Assembly: GCF_900129835.1 (NCBI RefSeq)
Contig: NZ_FQXA01000007.1
Span: forward strand, 124,001-188,000
From: Stutzerimonas xanthomarina DSM 18231
GTDB taxonomy: Bacteria > Pseudomonadota > Gammaproteobacteria > Pseudomonadales > Pseudomonadaceae
Direction of reading: 5' to 3'
DNA: 64,000 nucleotides
Shown here: piece after piece, positions 20,584-30,412 of the stretch
Numbering within the stretch: position 1 is the first letter of the stretch
How the letters are laid out: every line of letters starts with the position of its first letter
Notes under the pieces: model-generated
Told to the model about the DNA's origin: nothing
What the model saw: the letters and a program-made list of their open reading frames with translations, nothing else
Database searches by the model: none
Translations under genes and position numbers: made by a program

Positions 20584-20641
20584 GCTTTTGCGACTGCCTG
20601 CCTAGCAGGCCTACGAACCCCCACGCCCCAGGAGTAAAACC

Positions 20642-21958
20642 ATGACTCTGCGAAAATTCGCAGGGCTAGGAGCCCTTTTGTCTCTGATAAGCCCCGGCAT
20701 CGCCATGGCGCAGGAGGCAACGCTTGATTCCGGCGATACGGCATGGATGCTCACAGCCACTGCGCTGGTGCTGTTCATGACGATTCCAGGCCTGGCGCTG
20801 TTCTACGGCGGCATGGTCCGTTCCAAGAACATCCTGTCGGTCATGATGCAGTGCTTTGCCATCACCAGCCTGATGAGCATCCTCTGGATGGTCTACGGCT
20901 ACAGCCTGGCATTCGACACGACGGGCATGGAAGCAGGCGTCACCAACCTCAACTCCTTCGTCGGTGGTCTCGGGCGTGCTTTCCTCAGCGGTCTGACGCC
21001 CGACAGCCTCACCGGCACCGTGCCGGAAAGCGTGTTCATCACCTTCCAGATGACCTTCGCCATCATCACCCCGGCGCTGATCGTCGGTGCTTTTGCCGAG
21101 CGCATGAAGTTCTCAGCGATGCTGGTATTCATGGGCGTCTGGTTCACCCTGGTCTATGCACCGATTGCCCACATGGTCTGGGGTGGTGATGGCGGCTTGC
21201 TGTGGGACTGGGGCGTGCTCGATTTTGCCGGCGGCACCGTGGTGCACATCAATGCCGGTATCGCTGGCCTGGTGGCGTGCATCGTGTTGGGTAAGCGCAA
21301 GGGCTTCCCGACCACGCCGATGGCACCGCATAACCTCGGGCTGACCCTGATCGGCGCAGCGATGCTCTGGATAGGCTGGTTTGGTTTCAACGCCGGCTCC
21401 TCCCTAGGTGCAAACGGCACCGCTGGGATGGCGATGCTGGTGACCCAGATCGCCACCGCGGCGGCCGCGCTGAGCTGGATGTTCGCCGAGTGGCTGACTC
21501 ACGGCAAACCCAGCGCCTTGGGCATCGCCTCGGGCGTGGTAGCCGGCCTGGTCGCTATCACCCCTGCTGCCGGCACGGTAGGCCCGATGGGTGCGCTGAT
21601 TATCGGTCTGGCCTCGGGCGTCATCTGCTTCTTCTGTGCCACCAGCCTGAAACGCAAGCTCGGCTACGACGATTCCCTGGATGCGTTCGGTGTGCATGGC
21701 GTCGGGGGCATCGTCGGCGCTTTGCTCACTGGCGTGTTCGCAGCACCTGCTCTAGGCGGCTTCGGTGAGGTGGAGAACATCGCACTGCAACTGTGGATTC
21801 AGTTCAAGGGTGTGCTCTTTACCGTCGTCTACACAGCCATTGTCACCTTCGTGATCCTCAAGGTGATCGACGTGGTAATGGGCCTGCGTGTCAGCGAGGA
21901 AGAAGAAACCATTGGCCTGGATCTCAGCCTGCACAACGAGCGCGGCTACAACCTGTAA
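20642..21958 (+). CDS. amtB1: Ammonium transporter AmtB (first copy)
   Basis: A 438-residue inner-membrane ammonium channel. A signal peptide ends at about A23 (GIAMA then QEATLD), followed by eleven transmembrane segments. The twin pore histidines are H202 in VVHINAG and H352 in GVHGVGG. The C-terminal SEEEETIGLDLSLHNERGYNL tail is the canonical GlnK-contact helix and tail. It follows glnK with a 124-base gap containing nested hairpins, and precedes a second transporter gene. Regulated from the glnK promoter. Confidence 0.95.
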   Translation: MTLRKFAGLGALLSLISPGIAMAQEATLDSGDTAWMLTATALVLFMTIPGLALFYGGMVRSKNILSVMMQCFAITSLMSILWMVYGYSLAFDTTGMEAGVTNLNSFVGGLGRAFLSGLTPDSLTGTVPESVFITFQMTFAIITPALIVGAFAERMKFSAMLVFMGVWFTLVYAPIAHMVWGGDGGLLWDWGVLDFAGGTVVHINAGIAGLVACIVLGKRKGFPTTPMAPHNLGLTLIGAAMLWIGWFGFNAGSSLGANGTAGMAMLVTQIATAAAALSWMFAEWLTHGKPSALGIASGVVAGLVAITPAAGTVGPMGALIIGLASGVICFFCATSLKRKLGYDDSLDAFGVHGVGGIVGALLTGVFAAPALGGFGEVENIALQLWIQFKGVLFTVVYTAIVTFVILKVIDVVMGLRVSEEEETIGLDLSLHNERGYNL

Positions 21959-22038
21959 GCACACGGAGTGCGTCCGGAGCCAACCCGGACGCCTTACCCG
22001 AACAGCGCTGCGAGGCGCGACGGAAAAGGTGATGAACA

Positions 22039-23292
22039 ATGGATAGCACAGCATTAATACCCGTTCAGTACGGACTCGATACCTTCTACTTCCTCATCTG
22101 CGGTGCGCTGGTGATGTGGATGGCGGCCGGTTTCTCGATGCTCGAAGCCGGCCTGGTCCGGGCGAAAAACACCGCTGAAATCCTCACCAAGAACATCGTG
22201 CTCTACGCCGTGGCGTCGATCATGTATCTGCTGATCGGCTACTACATCATGTACTCCAGCCCGGACGGCGGCATCCTGCCGAGCCTGGGCTTCCTGATCG
22301 GTGACGAGAACGCCGTGGACGTGGTCGCTGCCGGTGGCGAGGACGCGCCGTACTACTCGACCCGTGCCGACTTCTTCTTCCAGGTGGTCTTCGCCGCAAC
22401 CTGCATGTCGGTGGTGTCGGGTGCGGTGGCCGAGCGGATGAAACTCTGGGCCTTCATCGCCTTCGCGGTAGTGATGACGGGCGTCATCTACCCGGTACAG
22501 GGTTTCTGGAAGTGGGGCGGCGGCTTCCTTGACGCCGCTGGCTTCCTCGATTTCGCCGGTTCCGGTCTGGTGCACATGGCCGGTGCATCCGCTGCCCTGG
22601 CGGGTGTGCTGCTGCTGGGGCCGCGCAAAGGCAAATACGGCCCTAACGGACAGATCAATGCGATCCCCGGCGCCAACCTGCCGCTGGCGACCCTGGGTGC
22701 CTTCATCCTGTGGATGGGCTGGTTCGGCTTCAACGGCGGTTCGCAGTTGAAGATGAGCACCATCGAAGACGCCAACGCGGTGGCTCAGGTGTTCACCAAT
22801 ACCAATATGGCGGCGGCGGGTGGCCTGGTTGCGGCGCTGATCACGGCCCGTCTGCTGTTCGGCAAGTCCGACCTGACCATGGTCCTCAACGGTGCACTGG
22901 CCGGTCTGGTTGCCATTACCGCTGAACCATTGACCCCGAGCGCGCTGCAGTCCGTATTGATCGGCGGTGTGGGCGGCGTACTGGTGGTGTTCAGCATCCT
23001 GGCCCTGGATAAACTCAAGCTCGATGACCCGGTCGGCGCCATCTCGGTGCACGGTGTCGTCGGCATGTGGGGGTTGCTCGCGGTGCCGCTGACCAATGCC
23101 GAGGCGACCTTCGGTGCGCAGCTGCTGGGTCTGGTCTCGATCTTCGCCTGGGTGTTCATTGCCAGCTTGGTCGTATGGGGCGTCCTCAAAGCGGTCATGG
23201 GGCTGCGGGTCAGCGAAGAGGAAGAATACGAGGGTGTTGACGTCGTTGAGTGCGGCCTTGAGGCCTATCCGGAGTTCACCAGCAAGCGTTGA
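22039..23292 (+). CDS. amtB2: Ammonium transporter AmtB (second copy)
   Basis: A 417-residue Amt/Mep/Rh channel, clearly different from its neighbour: no signal peptide, an N-terminus that enters the membrane almost at once (YGLDTFYFLICGALVMWMAA), and a changed C-terminal tail (SEEEEYEGVDVVECGLEAYPEF). The pore histidines are kept: H179 in GLVHMAG and H338 in SVHGVVG. It begins 80 bases after amtB1 and ends at a strong terminator. Tandem amtB1-amtB2 after glnK is the arrangement known from P. stutzeri A1501. The altered tail suggests different control by GlnK, which is inference. Confidence 0.94.
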   Translation: MDSTALIPVQYGLDTFYFLICGALVMWMAAGFSMLEAGLVRAKNTAEILTKNIVLYAVASIMYLLIGYYIMYSSPDGGILPSLGFLIGDENAVDVVAAGGEDAPYYSTRADFFFQVVFAATCMSVVSGAVAERMKLWAFIAFAVVMTGVIYPVQGFWKWGGGFLDAAGFLDFAGSGLVHMAGASAALAGVLLLGPRKGKYGPNGQINAIPGANLPLATLGAFILWMGWFGFNGGSQLKMSTIEDANAVAQVFTNTNMAAAGGLVAALITARLLFGKSDLTMVLNGALAGLVAITAEPLTPSALQSVLIGGVGGVLVVFSILALDKLKLDDPVGAISVHGVVGMWGLLAVPLTNAEATFGAQLLGLVSIFAWVFIASLVVWGVLKAVMGLRVSEEEEYEGVDVVECGLEAYPEFTSKR

Positions 23293-23306
23293 TTTTAAAC
23301 GCAACG

Positions 23307-23338
23307 ACAAGGGCGCCTCAGGGCGCCCTTTGTTTTTT
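23307..23338 (+). terminator. Intrinsic terminator of the glnK-amtB operon
   Basis: ACAAGGGCGCC-TCA-GGGCGCCCTTTGT (23307-23333, near-perfect stem) is followed by a run of six T, 15 bases after the amtB2 stop. Confidence 0.9.
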
Positions 23339-23388
23339 CTGGCGCCGCGCTAGAATGCGCGCGTTCAGGAGCCGAAGGGGCGTTGAGA

Positions 23389-23814
23389 ATGTGGCGACAG
23401 ACACTCATCACGCTGCGCCCGAAGCCGCGAGGCTTCCATCTGATAACCGACGAGCTGCTTGCACAACTGCCGGAACTGCAGCAATGCGAGACCGGTCTGT
23501 TACACCTGTGGCTGCGTCATACCTCGGCTTCATTGACGATCAATGAGAATGCCGATGGCGCAGTCCGGCGCGATTTCGAACGGTTTTTCAACCGTCTGGT
23601 ACCGCAGGGCCAAGCTGGCTACGAACACGATTACGAAGGACCGGACGATCTACCGGCGCATTTCAAGGCGAGCCTGCTGGGTTGCCAAGTGAGTTTGCCC
23701 GTCAGCGAGGGGCAGTTGGCGCTGGGAACCTGGCAGGGCGTCTATCTGGGGGAACACCGGGATCAAGGTGGCGCCAGGCAAGTACTGGCCACGTTGCATG
23801 GAATGGCGAGTTGA
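23389..23814 (+). CDS. YjbQ family (UPF0047) protein
   Basis: A 141-residue soluble protein of the YjbQ/UPF0047 family, some members of which show weak thiamin phosphate synthase activity. The family core [17 protein letters not shown] (about 40-56) and the C-terminal [23 protein letters not shown] are clear. The ATG at 23389 follows GAAGGGG; the in-frame TTG two codons earlier is less likely. It is monocistronic, after the amtB2 terminator and before a palindromic element. Confidence 0.9.
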   Translation: MWRQTLITLRPKPRGFHLITDELLAQLPELQQCETGLLHLWLRHTSASLTINENADGAVRRDFERFFNRLVPQGQAGYEHDYEGPDDLPAHFKASLLGCQVSLPVSEGQLALGTWQGVYLGEHRDQGGARQVLATLHGMAS

Positions 23815-23852
23815 ATTTTTTTTGGCGATGGCGAACAAAGCACATCGCTGGG

Positions 23853-24122
23853 TTAGGGTCTGTTGCCGTTTCGTCGCGGCCGCGACGGAGCTGATTTTTG
23901 CGCGAGGCACGGCACGAGTCGCGCAGTTTGGTCGTTCCAAATAAGCGACGAGAAACGCCGTCTCGCGCAAAAATCGGCCCGTCCCTATGGGTTGCGCGGC
24001 AAATCTCGCCAGGCGGCGCTGCGGGACTTGGTAAGGGAACGACCATTACCTGCGTCCCGCGCCTTGCCTGTCCAGATTTGGCGCAGCGACGCGGCTCGCA
24101 GCGAAACGGGAACAGACCCTTA
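23853..24122. mobile_element. MITE-like palindromic element, 264 bp
   Basis: A non-coding block bounded by near-perfect inverted repeats GGGTCTGTTGCCGTTTCG (23856-23873) and CGAAACGGGAACAGACCC (24102-24119), one mismatch in 18. TTA stands at both outer edges (23853-23855 and 24120-24122), a likely target duplication. Inside are more inverted repeats: GATTTTTGCGCGAG (23893-23906) with CTCGCGCAAAAATC (23962-23975), and GGTCGTTCC (23930-23938) with GGAACGACC (24037-24045). No transposase is encoded. It lies between yjbQ and sutA, and its right end is only 35 bases from the sutA start codon. Confidence 0.75.
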
Positions 24123-24154
24123 AACTTCCGCTTTGGCAAGGTACGAGGTTGAAC

Positions 24155-24490
24155 ATGAGCGACGAAGAATTAGAACAAGACGATCTGGACACAAACGACG
24201 AGGATGAGGGCGAGGAGCTGGCGGCTGCCGATGACGGCGAAGCCGATAACAGCGCCGACGACGAAAGCACCGACAGCGACCGTGCGACGCCTACCAGTAA
24301 GAAGAAGGCCAAGGCGGTTGTGGTTGAAGAGCTGCCGAGCCTGGAAGCCAAGCAGAAGGAACGTGACGAGTTGGCCCGTGCGATGGAAGAGTTTCTGAAA
24401 CGCGGGGGGCGCGTACAGGAAGTCGAACCCAACGTCGTTGCTGATCCGCCGAAGAAGCCCGACAGCAAATACGGCAGCCGTCCTATCTAA
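24155..24490 (+). CDS. sutA: SutA, RNA polymerase-binding regulator
   Basis: A 111-residue, very acidic, largely disordered protein known in Pseudomonas aeruginosa to bind RNA polymerase and help transcription in slow growth. The first 45 residues are rich in D and E; then a basic KKKAKA patch, a helix LEAKQKERDELARAMEEFLKRGG, and the strongly conserved end VQEVEPNVVADPPKKPDSKYGSRPI (more than 20 residues conserved; only part quoted as DSKYGSRPI). GAGG precedes the ATG at 24155; a TTG two codons upstream is less likely. The MITE-like element ends 35 bases before the start, so the promoter lies in or before that element. A terminator follows. Confidence 0.93.
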   Translation: MSDEELEQDDLDTNDEDEGEELAAADDGEADNSADDESTDSDRATPTSKKKAKAVVVEELPSLEAKQKERDELARAMEEFLKRGGRVQEVEPNVVADPPKKPDSKYGSRPI

Positions 24491-24544
24491 CGTCGAGAGG
24501 TTCTGATTGGACGATAGGTCACGTCGCCAGGCGGGACCGCTAAG

Positions 24545-24573
24545 AAGCCCAGCACGGTTGTGTTGGGCTTTGT
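24545..24573 (+). terminator. Intrinsic terminator after sutA
   Basis: AAGCCCAGCAC (24545-24555) and GTGTTGGGCTT (24560-24570) form an 11-bp stem with one G-U pair and a four-base loop, about 55 bases after the sutA stop. Confidence 0.75.
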
Positions 24574-24594
24574 CGTATCTGCGGGAGCGTCAGA

Positions 24595-25290
24595 CTATCG
24601 CCACCGGGCGAGCAGCGCAGGCAACTCTGCCAGGCTGCGAACCTCGGCGTCGGGCTGGCCTTCGTGCTGCCACGCTTTTCCGCCTGGGTTGAACCAGATG
24701 GCACGAACGCCAGCGCGCTGCGCTCCGCCGATGTCATCGTCAGGATGGTCGCCGATATGGACGGCGTGCTCGGCGGCTACGCCCGCTCGCGCGAGCGCTT
24801 CTTGGAACGGTCGAGGGTCCGGCTTGCCAATCCCCAGCTCCTCCGCGCACAAGGCAAACTGGAAATAGTCGGCCAAGCCCAGCCGCCGGATGTCCGCGTT
24901 GCCGTTGGTTAGCACGCCAAGCATGTAGTGATTGGCCAGATGCTCAAGCGTAGGGTGTACATCAGGAAAGAGGTCGATGGCGTGGCGCGCCTCGAGAAAG
25001 ACTTCGAATGCCTGATCGGCGAGGGTGCCTGCCTCGCCTTCCAAGTAGCCGGCGTCATGCAAGGCGTGGAACAGGATGCGGCGGCGCAGCTCGCTGATAC
25101 GGTGCTTGAGACCAGGTTCGGCCTCGACCAAGATGCGGCGGATCGCGGCGAGCGATTCCACCGGAAATCCGCCAAGCCGCGGTGCATGCTGACCCAGCCA
25201 GTCGCGCAGGCTGTTCTCCGCGCTGTGAATGACCGGGCCGACGTCCCACAGTGTGTCGTCAAGGTCAAAGGTGATCAGTTGAATACTCAT
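24595..25290 (-). CDS. HAD-family hydrolase (YigB-like phosphatase)
   Basis: A 231-residue haloacid dehalogenase-fold phosphatase, similar to YigB, which acts on FMN and other phosphates. Motif I FDLDDTLW has D9 and D11, motif II is VLTNGN, motif III the lysine of GIGKPDP, and motif [10 protein letters not shown]. The helical cap lies between residues 20 and 95. Its ATG overlaps the xerC stop by four bases (ATGA), so it is the last gene of the lptM-lysA-dapF-DUF484-xerC operon, the standard pseudomonad arrangement. Confidence 0.92.
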   Translation of the reverse strand: MSIQLITFDLDDTLWDVGPVIHSAENSLRDWLGQHAPRLGGFPVESLAAIRRILVEAEPGLKHRISELRRRILFHALHDAGYLEGEAGTLADQAFEVFLEARHAIDLFPDVHPTLEHLANHYMLGVLTNGNADIRRLGLADYFQFALCAEELGIGKPDPRPFQEALARAGVAAEHAVHIGDHPDDDIGGAQRAGVRAIWFNPGGKAWQHEGQPDAEVRSLAELPALLARWR

Positions 25291-26186
25291 GGTTCACTGC
25301 CTTGCTTGCGTTTGGCGCGTGGGTGCGCCTGGTCATAGACCTTGGCCAGATGCTGGAAGTCCAGGTGGGTATAGATCTGGGTGGTGCCGATGTCTGCATG
25401 GCCGAGCAGCTCCTGCACGGAGCGCAAATCCTGGGAGGATTCCAGCATGTGGCTGGCAAAGCTGTGCCTGAGCATATGCGGGTGCAGGTGCTGACCCAGT
25501 TCACGCACGCCCGCCTGGCGCACCCGTAGCTGTACCGCTCGTGCACCCAGACGGCGCCCCTGCTGGCTGACGAACATCGCGCCATCCGGCGGGTTGCTCA
25601 GCGCACGCAGTGGCAGCCAGGCTTCGAGCGCTTCACGTGCTTTGCGGCCGACGGGTAGCACCCGTGCGTTGTTGCCCTTGCCTTGAACCTGAACCAGCCC
25701 GGCGGGCAGATCCAGTTGATCGAGGTTCAGCCCTACCAGCTCGGCCAGGCGTAACCCCGATGAATAGAACAGCTCCAGCATCGCTTGGTCACGATGGCCA
25801 ATGAAGTCGTCTTCGACGCCGCCATCCAGCAGTTGCATGGCTCGGTCGGTGTCGAGCAGCCGCGGCAGGCGCTGTTCGCCCTTGGGAGCGGAAATTCCAG
25901 CAGCCGGATCGTGGGCGCAGCGGCCCTCCTTATTAAGGTAGCGATACAGTCCGCGCAGCGACGACAGCAGCCGGGCCAGGCTTCGGCTCGATTGACCCTG
26001 GCGGTGCTGCTCGGCGATCAACTGGCGAACATGTGAACCTTTCAGATCGGCCCAGTGCGCAAGCCCGTGTTTCTGGCAGAAGTTCGACACCTTGATCAGG
26101 TCGCGCCGATAGCCGTCGAGCGTATGCGGCGATATTTGCCGTTCGCTGCGAAGATGTTCGAAGTAGGCGTCGAGGTCGGTTTGCAT
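25287..26186 (-). CDS. xerC: Tyrosine recombinase XerC
   Basis: A 299-residue site-specific recombinase that with XerD resolves chromosome dimers at dif. The catalytic set is complete: R146, K170, H237, R240, H263 and the nucleophile Y272 (TTQIYTHL), with spacing the same as in E. coli XerC. The N-terminal SAM-like domain covers about residues 1-90. It sits between the DUF484 and HAD genes; 168 bases separate it from DUF484, including a heptamer repeat array, while its 3' end overlaps the HAD gene. Confidence 0.96.
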   Translation of the reverse strand: MQTDLDAYFEHLRSERQISPHTLDGYRRDLIKVSNFCQKHGLAHWADLKGSHVRQLIAEQHRQGQSSRSLARLLSSLRGLYRYLNKEGRCAHDPAAGISAPKGEQRLPRLLDTDRAMQLLDGGVEDDFIGHRDQAMLELFYSSGLRLAELVGLNLDQLDLPAGLVQVQGKGNNARVLPVGRKAREALEAWLPLRALSNPPDGAMFVSQQGRRLGARAVQLRVRQAGVRELGQHLHPHMLRHSFASHMLESSQDLRSVQELLGHADIGTTQIYTHLDFQHLAKVYDQAHPRAKRKQGSEP

Positions 26187-26290
26187 GGGGAAGCCTCAAG
26201 AGCCGATAGACGCGCTGGGGCTGGAAAGCTGGACGGGGTAAAACACTTGAAGCGAGCTTGACTGACTTTTAGAGAAAGCCTTGACCCTGT

Positions 26291-26353
26291 CCAGCGTCCA
26301 GCGTCCAGCGTCCAGCGTCCAGCGTCCAGCGTCCAGCGTCCAGCGTCCAGCGT
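26291..26353. repeat. Nine perfect tandem copies of CCAGCGT
   Basis: Sixty-three bases are exactly nine copies of the heptamer CCAGCGT (ACGCTGG on the transcribed strand). The array ends one base before the complement of the DUF484 stop codon and lies in the DUF484-xerC spacer. No reading frame spans it usefully on either strand. Confidence 0.97.
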
Positions 26354-26354
26354 G

Positions 26355-27050
26355 TCAGCGCACCGAGCGCAGCGGTGTGGAGTAGGACGGCAGTACGCGA
26401 GTCAGCACTTCGGCGATGTAGCCAAGGAACAAGGTGCCCAGTGAGCTCTTGTAGTGCTGTGGGTCCTCGCTGCCGATCGCGAGAATTCCCTGCTGCTGGT
26501 TCAGTGCGACAACCGCCGCCGACCCGATGCTGCCGCTCTCTTCATCGCCGAAAAGAAACGCGAGTTCGTGCGGACGAAGCACGCCGCAGACGGTCTTGCC
26601 GCTGCCAAGCAGCCCGCCGACCGCTTGCTGGGCTTCCGCGCTGGTGACGCTGCGCCCCACCGGCAGCGGCGTTTCGCTGAACAGGATCAGGCTCACGAAC
26701 GGCACCTGGAACTCGTGACGCAGGCTTTCGTCCACCGCGCCGATGACTTCTTCCAGGCTGTTGGCATCCAGCAGATCCAGTACCAGTCGGCGGGTCTTGT
26801 CGAACAACCGATCGTTATCGCGCGCCACATCCATCAGGTGCGACAAGCGATGGCGCACCTCGATGTTGCGCTCACGCAGCAGTTTGACCTGCCGCTCGAC
26901 CAGCGACACGGCGGTGCCGGGCTGATGGGGAATACGCAGCTCTAAAATCAGCTCGTCGTGATCGACAAAGAACTCCGGGTGGGCCCGCAGATAGGCCGCG
27001 ACGGCTTCTGCGTCCGGCAGCTGTGGCTTGTCCTGGTTTTGCTCGGTCAT
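26355..27050 (-). CDS. DUF484 family protein (GAF-like)
   Basis: A 231-residue cytosolic protein of the DUF484 family, with a helical N-terminus ([23 protein letters not shown], residues about 20-42, quoted in part) and a coiled stretch ([12 protein letters not shown]) leading to a GAF-like domain. The molecular function is unknown, but the gene is nearly always between dapF and xerC in Pseudomonas. Its ATG overlaps the dapF stop (ATGA at 27047-27050). It ends one base before the CCAGCGT array. Confidence 0.9.
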   Translation of the reverse strand: MTEQNQDKPQLPDAEAVAAYLRAHPEFFVDHDELILELRIPHQPGTAVSLVERQVKLLRERNIEVRHRLSHLMDVARDNDRLFDKTRRLVLDLLDANSLEEVIGAVDESLRHEFQVPFVSLILFSETPLPVGRSVTSAEAQQAVGGLLGSGKTVCGVLRPHELAFLFGDEESGSIGSAAVVALNQQQGILAIGSEDPQHYKSSLGTLFLGYIAEVLTRVLPSYSTPLRSVR

Positions 27051-27877
27051 AGGCGAACCTGTCCTTCGAATACGCGAACGGCGGGGCCGGTCATCATAAC
27101 GGGCTGTCCAGCGCCTGCCCATTCAATGGACAGACGGCCGCCTGGAAGATCGAGTTGCACCGGAGAATCCATCCAGCCTTGCTGAATCGCGGCGACTGCC
27201 GCTGCGCAGGCGCCGGTGCCGCACGCCTGGGTTTCGCCTGCGCCGCGTTCCCAGACTCGCAGCTTGGCATGCTGACGGTCGATCACCTGGATGAAGCCGG
27301 CGTTGACCCGCTGGGGAAAGCGCGAATGGTGCTCGATCTTCGGCCCAAGTTCATGCACCGGAGCGTTGTCGGCATCCTCCACACGCAGCACGGCGTGGGG
27401 GTTGCCCATGGATATGGCGGCGATGCCCAGCTGCTGGCCATCGACCTCTAGCGGATAACTCAGGGCTTGTTGGTCAGCCAGGAAAGGTATCTCCGCCGGA
27501 GTCAGGCGAGGCGGGCCCATGTCGACAGTGATCTGCCCATCGGGTCGCACGATCAGCTCGATGATGCCGCCTTTGGTCTCGACGCGGATCTGCCGTTTCA
27601 CGGTCAGGCGCTTGTCCAGGACGAAGCGGGCGAAGCAGCGCGCACCGTTACCGCACTGCTCCACCTCCGAGCCATCGGAGTTGAAGATGCGATAACGGAA
27701 ATCCACGTCGGGGTTGTGCGGCGGCTCGACCAGCAGTAGCTGATCGAAGCCGATTCCCGTGTGGCGGTCGCCCCACTGCTTGGCGTGCTTGGGCTGGATA
27801 TGCGCGTGCTGACTGATCAGGTCGATGACCATGAAATCGTTGCCCAGGCCGTGCATCTTGGTAAAACGCAAAAGCAT
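27047..27877 (-). CDS. dapF: Diaminopimelate epimerase
   Basis: Converts LL- to meso-diaminopimelate for lysine and peptidoglycan. A 276-residue, PLP-independent enzyme; the two catalytic cysteines are C75 in EQCGNGARC and C219 in QACGTGACA. The ATG at 27877 starts the conserved [15 protein letters not shown]; the upstream open frame overlaps lysA and has no support. It starts 10 bases after lysA and overlaps DUF484 by four bases, giving a tight operon. Confidence 0.97.
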   Translation of the reverse strand: MLLRFTKMHGLGNDFMVIDLISQHAHIQPKHAKQWGDRHTGIGFDQLLLVEPPHNPDVDFRYRIFNSDGSEVEQCGNGARCFARFVLDKRLTVKRQIRVETKGGIIELIVRPDGQITVDMGPPRLTPAEIPFLADQQALSYPLEVDGQQLGIAAISMGNPHAVLRVEDADNAPVHELGPKIEHHSRFPQRVNAGFIQVIDRQHAKLRVWERGAGETQACGTGACAAAVAAIQQGWMDSPVQLDLPGGRLSIEWAGAGQPVMMTGPAVRVFEGQVRL

Positions 27878-27887
27878 CGTCGTGGCC

Positions 27888-29135
<1,248 letters not shown>

Positions 29136-29145
29136 GAATGCCTCC

Positions 29146-29286
29146 TTACAGTTCGAATCGGTCTTTGGAACGTTCTTTGGCAGTTGCCTCGTCGTCCGGA
29201 AGGTAGAGCGGGCCTTTCTGGCCGCAGCCGGTAAGCGCGGAAGCGAGAACCGCGAGTGCAATGAGTGGAAGCAGCAGACGCTTCAT
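29146..29286 (-). CDS. lptM: Small lipoprotein LptM (YifL/LppL)
   Basis: A 46-residue lipoprotein found upstream of lysA in many proteobacteria; LptM is known to help mature the LptD/LptE outer-membrane machine. The sequence has a signal peptide ending in the lipobox LTGC with C21, then [11 protein letters not shown], the family signature. The stop codon TAA lies inside the lysA ribosome site. It is the first gene of the lysA-dapF-DUF484-xerC-HAD operon and is divergent from cyaY; the promoter must lie in 29287-29486. Confidence 0.93.
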   Translation of the reverse strand: MKRLLLPLIALAVLASALTGCGQKGPLYLPDDEATAKERSKDRFEL

Positions 29287-29486
29287 TGGGGTGTAATCCT
29301 AGAAAAATCGATGGGCCGGAGTATACCCAGCACCCGTCGGATTGCCTATGTGGCCGCGCTCGTCGGTCCCGCATCTGACGCCAGCCCGGACAGCCGCTCG
29401 CTAGACGCCGCGGTGGCCTGCTAAGCTCGCCAGCATCGTCGGTGGCCGCGTTGCCGCCGAGCAACCCGTACCGAGGAAATGGATTC

Positions 29487-29819
29487 ATGAGCCTGAGCGA
29501 AGCCCGCTTTCACGATCTCGTCGACGCTGCGCAGGAAGAAATCGAGGACGTGTTCGATCACAGCGGAATGGACGTCGACCTGGAGAATTCCGGTGGCGTA
29601 CTGACCGTGCGTTTCGAGAATGGCACACAGCTGATCTTCAGCCGTCAGCCGCCGCTGCGCCAGCTGTGGGTGGCGGCGCGGTCCGGTGGTTTTCATTTCG
29701 ATTATGACGAGTCCGCGGCGCTGTGGATCTGCGATGCCAACGATGAACGTCTAGGCGAACTCCTGTCGCGGGTTACAGAGCAGCAGGGTGGCGAGGCGTT
29801 GGAATTTGAAGAGCTGTGA
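29487..29819 (+). CDS. cyaY: Frataxin-like iron protein CyaY
   Basis: A 110-residue frataxin homologue that binds iron and tunes Fe-S cluster assembly with IscS. The acidic first helix (EEIEDVFDHSGMDVDLENSG) and the core LRQLWVAARSGGFHFDYD are conserved. The ATG at 29487 follows GAGG; upstream codons in this frame overlap the divergent promoter region. It is divergent from lptM. Confidence 0.95.
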   Translation: MSLSEARFHDLVDAAQEEIEDVFDHSGMDVDLENSGGVLTVRFENGTQLIFSRQPPLRQLWVAARSGGFHFDYDESAALWICDANDERLGELLSRVTEQQGGEALEFEEL

Positions 29820-29904
29820 AAGTCGCGCCCAACTGACCCAAGCCAGGAATCAGGCACGCTTGCTTATTTAATGGGCTGTGATAGGGTCAGTCGCAGGTTA
29901 AATG

Positions 29905-29936
29905 ACCCCGCCTTTGGGCGGGGTTTTGTTTTTTTG
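29905..29936 (+). terminator. Strong terminator-like hairpin 35 bases before rnk
   Basis: ACCCCGCC-TTT-GGGCGGGGT (29905-29924) is a perfect-stem hairpin followed by TTTGTTTTTTT. It may end cyaY transcripts, but it is so close to rnk that any rnk promoter upstream would be attenuated. Confidence 0.85.
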
Positions 29937-29970
29937 TCTGTTTACTTTTCCCAGGAGCTTACCCGCACCC

Positions 29971-30378
29971 ATGACCAGCGCACCGCCAATCATCATCACT
30001 CAACCCGATCTCCAGCGGCTCGAGCGCTTGCTCGACGGTCTGGCTGACTACGGTCCGGCCGCCGAGGCGCTCGAAGAGGAGCTGTCCCGCGCCCAGGTGG
30101 TCGAGCGCAGCGAGTTGCCCGCCGGTGTGGTGTCTATGAACTCCCGGGTTCATTGCCGCGAGGAGGGTGTCGGCAAGGATTATCATCTGACATTGGTGTT
30201 TCCTCAGGATGCCGGCAAGGAAGGTACCGTTTCGGTCCTGGCACCGGTAGGCACAGCGCTGTTGGGCATGACGGTGGGGCAGCACATCGATTGGCCGACG
30301 CCCGGCGGCAAGGTGCTCAAGCTGACCCTGCTGGCTGTCGAATATCAGCCGGAAGCGGCGGGTGATATCAATCTTTGA
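29971..30378 (+). CDS. rnk: Nucleoside diphosphate kinase regulator Rnk
   Basis: A 135-residue protein of the Rnk family, related to GreA; it binds RNA polymerase and was first found as a suppressor in P. aeruginosa algR2 (algQ) mutants, where it restores Ndk activity and alginate. An N-terminal helical hairpin (residues about 10-45) and a C-terminal FKBP-like domain (STRV-like MNSRV and STPLGTALLGMTVGQ text) are recognisable. Ribosome site AGGAG is a little far from the ATG. It lies 35 bases after a strong terminator-like hairpin and faces cyaA. Confidence 0.9.
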   Translation: MTSAPPIIITQPDLQRLERLLDGLADYGPAAEALEEELSRAQVVERSELPAGVVSMNSRVHCREEGVGKDYHLTLVFPQDAGKEGTVSVLAPVGTALLGMTVGQHIDWPTPGGKVLKLTLLAVEYQPEAAGDINL

Positions 30379-30412
30379 GGGTGTCTGACGACGCCCGTTC
30401 TCGCACAATGCC

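Noticed and set aside
22054..23310. A 418-residue open frame on the minus strand
   Set aside because: Antisense to amtB2, which has both pore histidines and normal membrane segments.
26291..26353. Tandem repeat as a CRISPR array
   Set aside because: Units are only 7 bases long, without spacers, and there are no cas genes.
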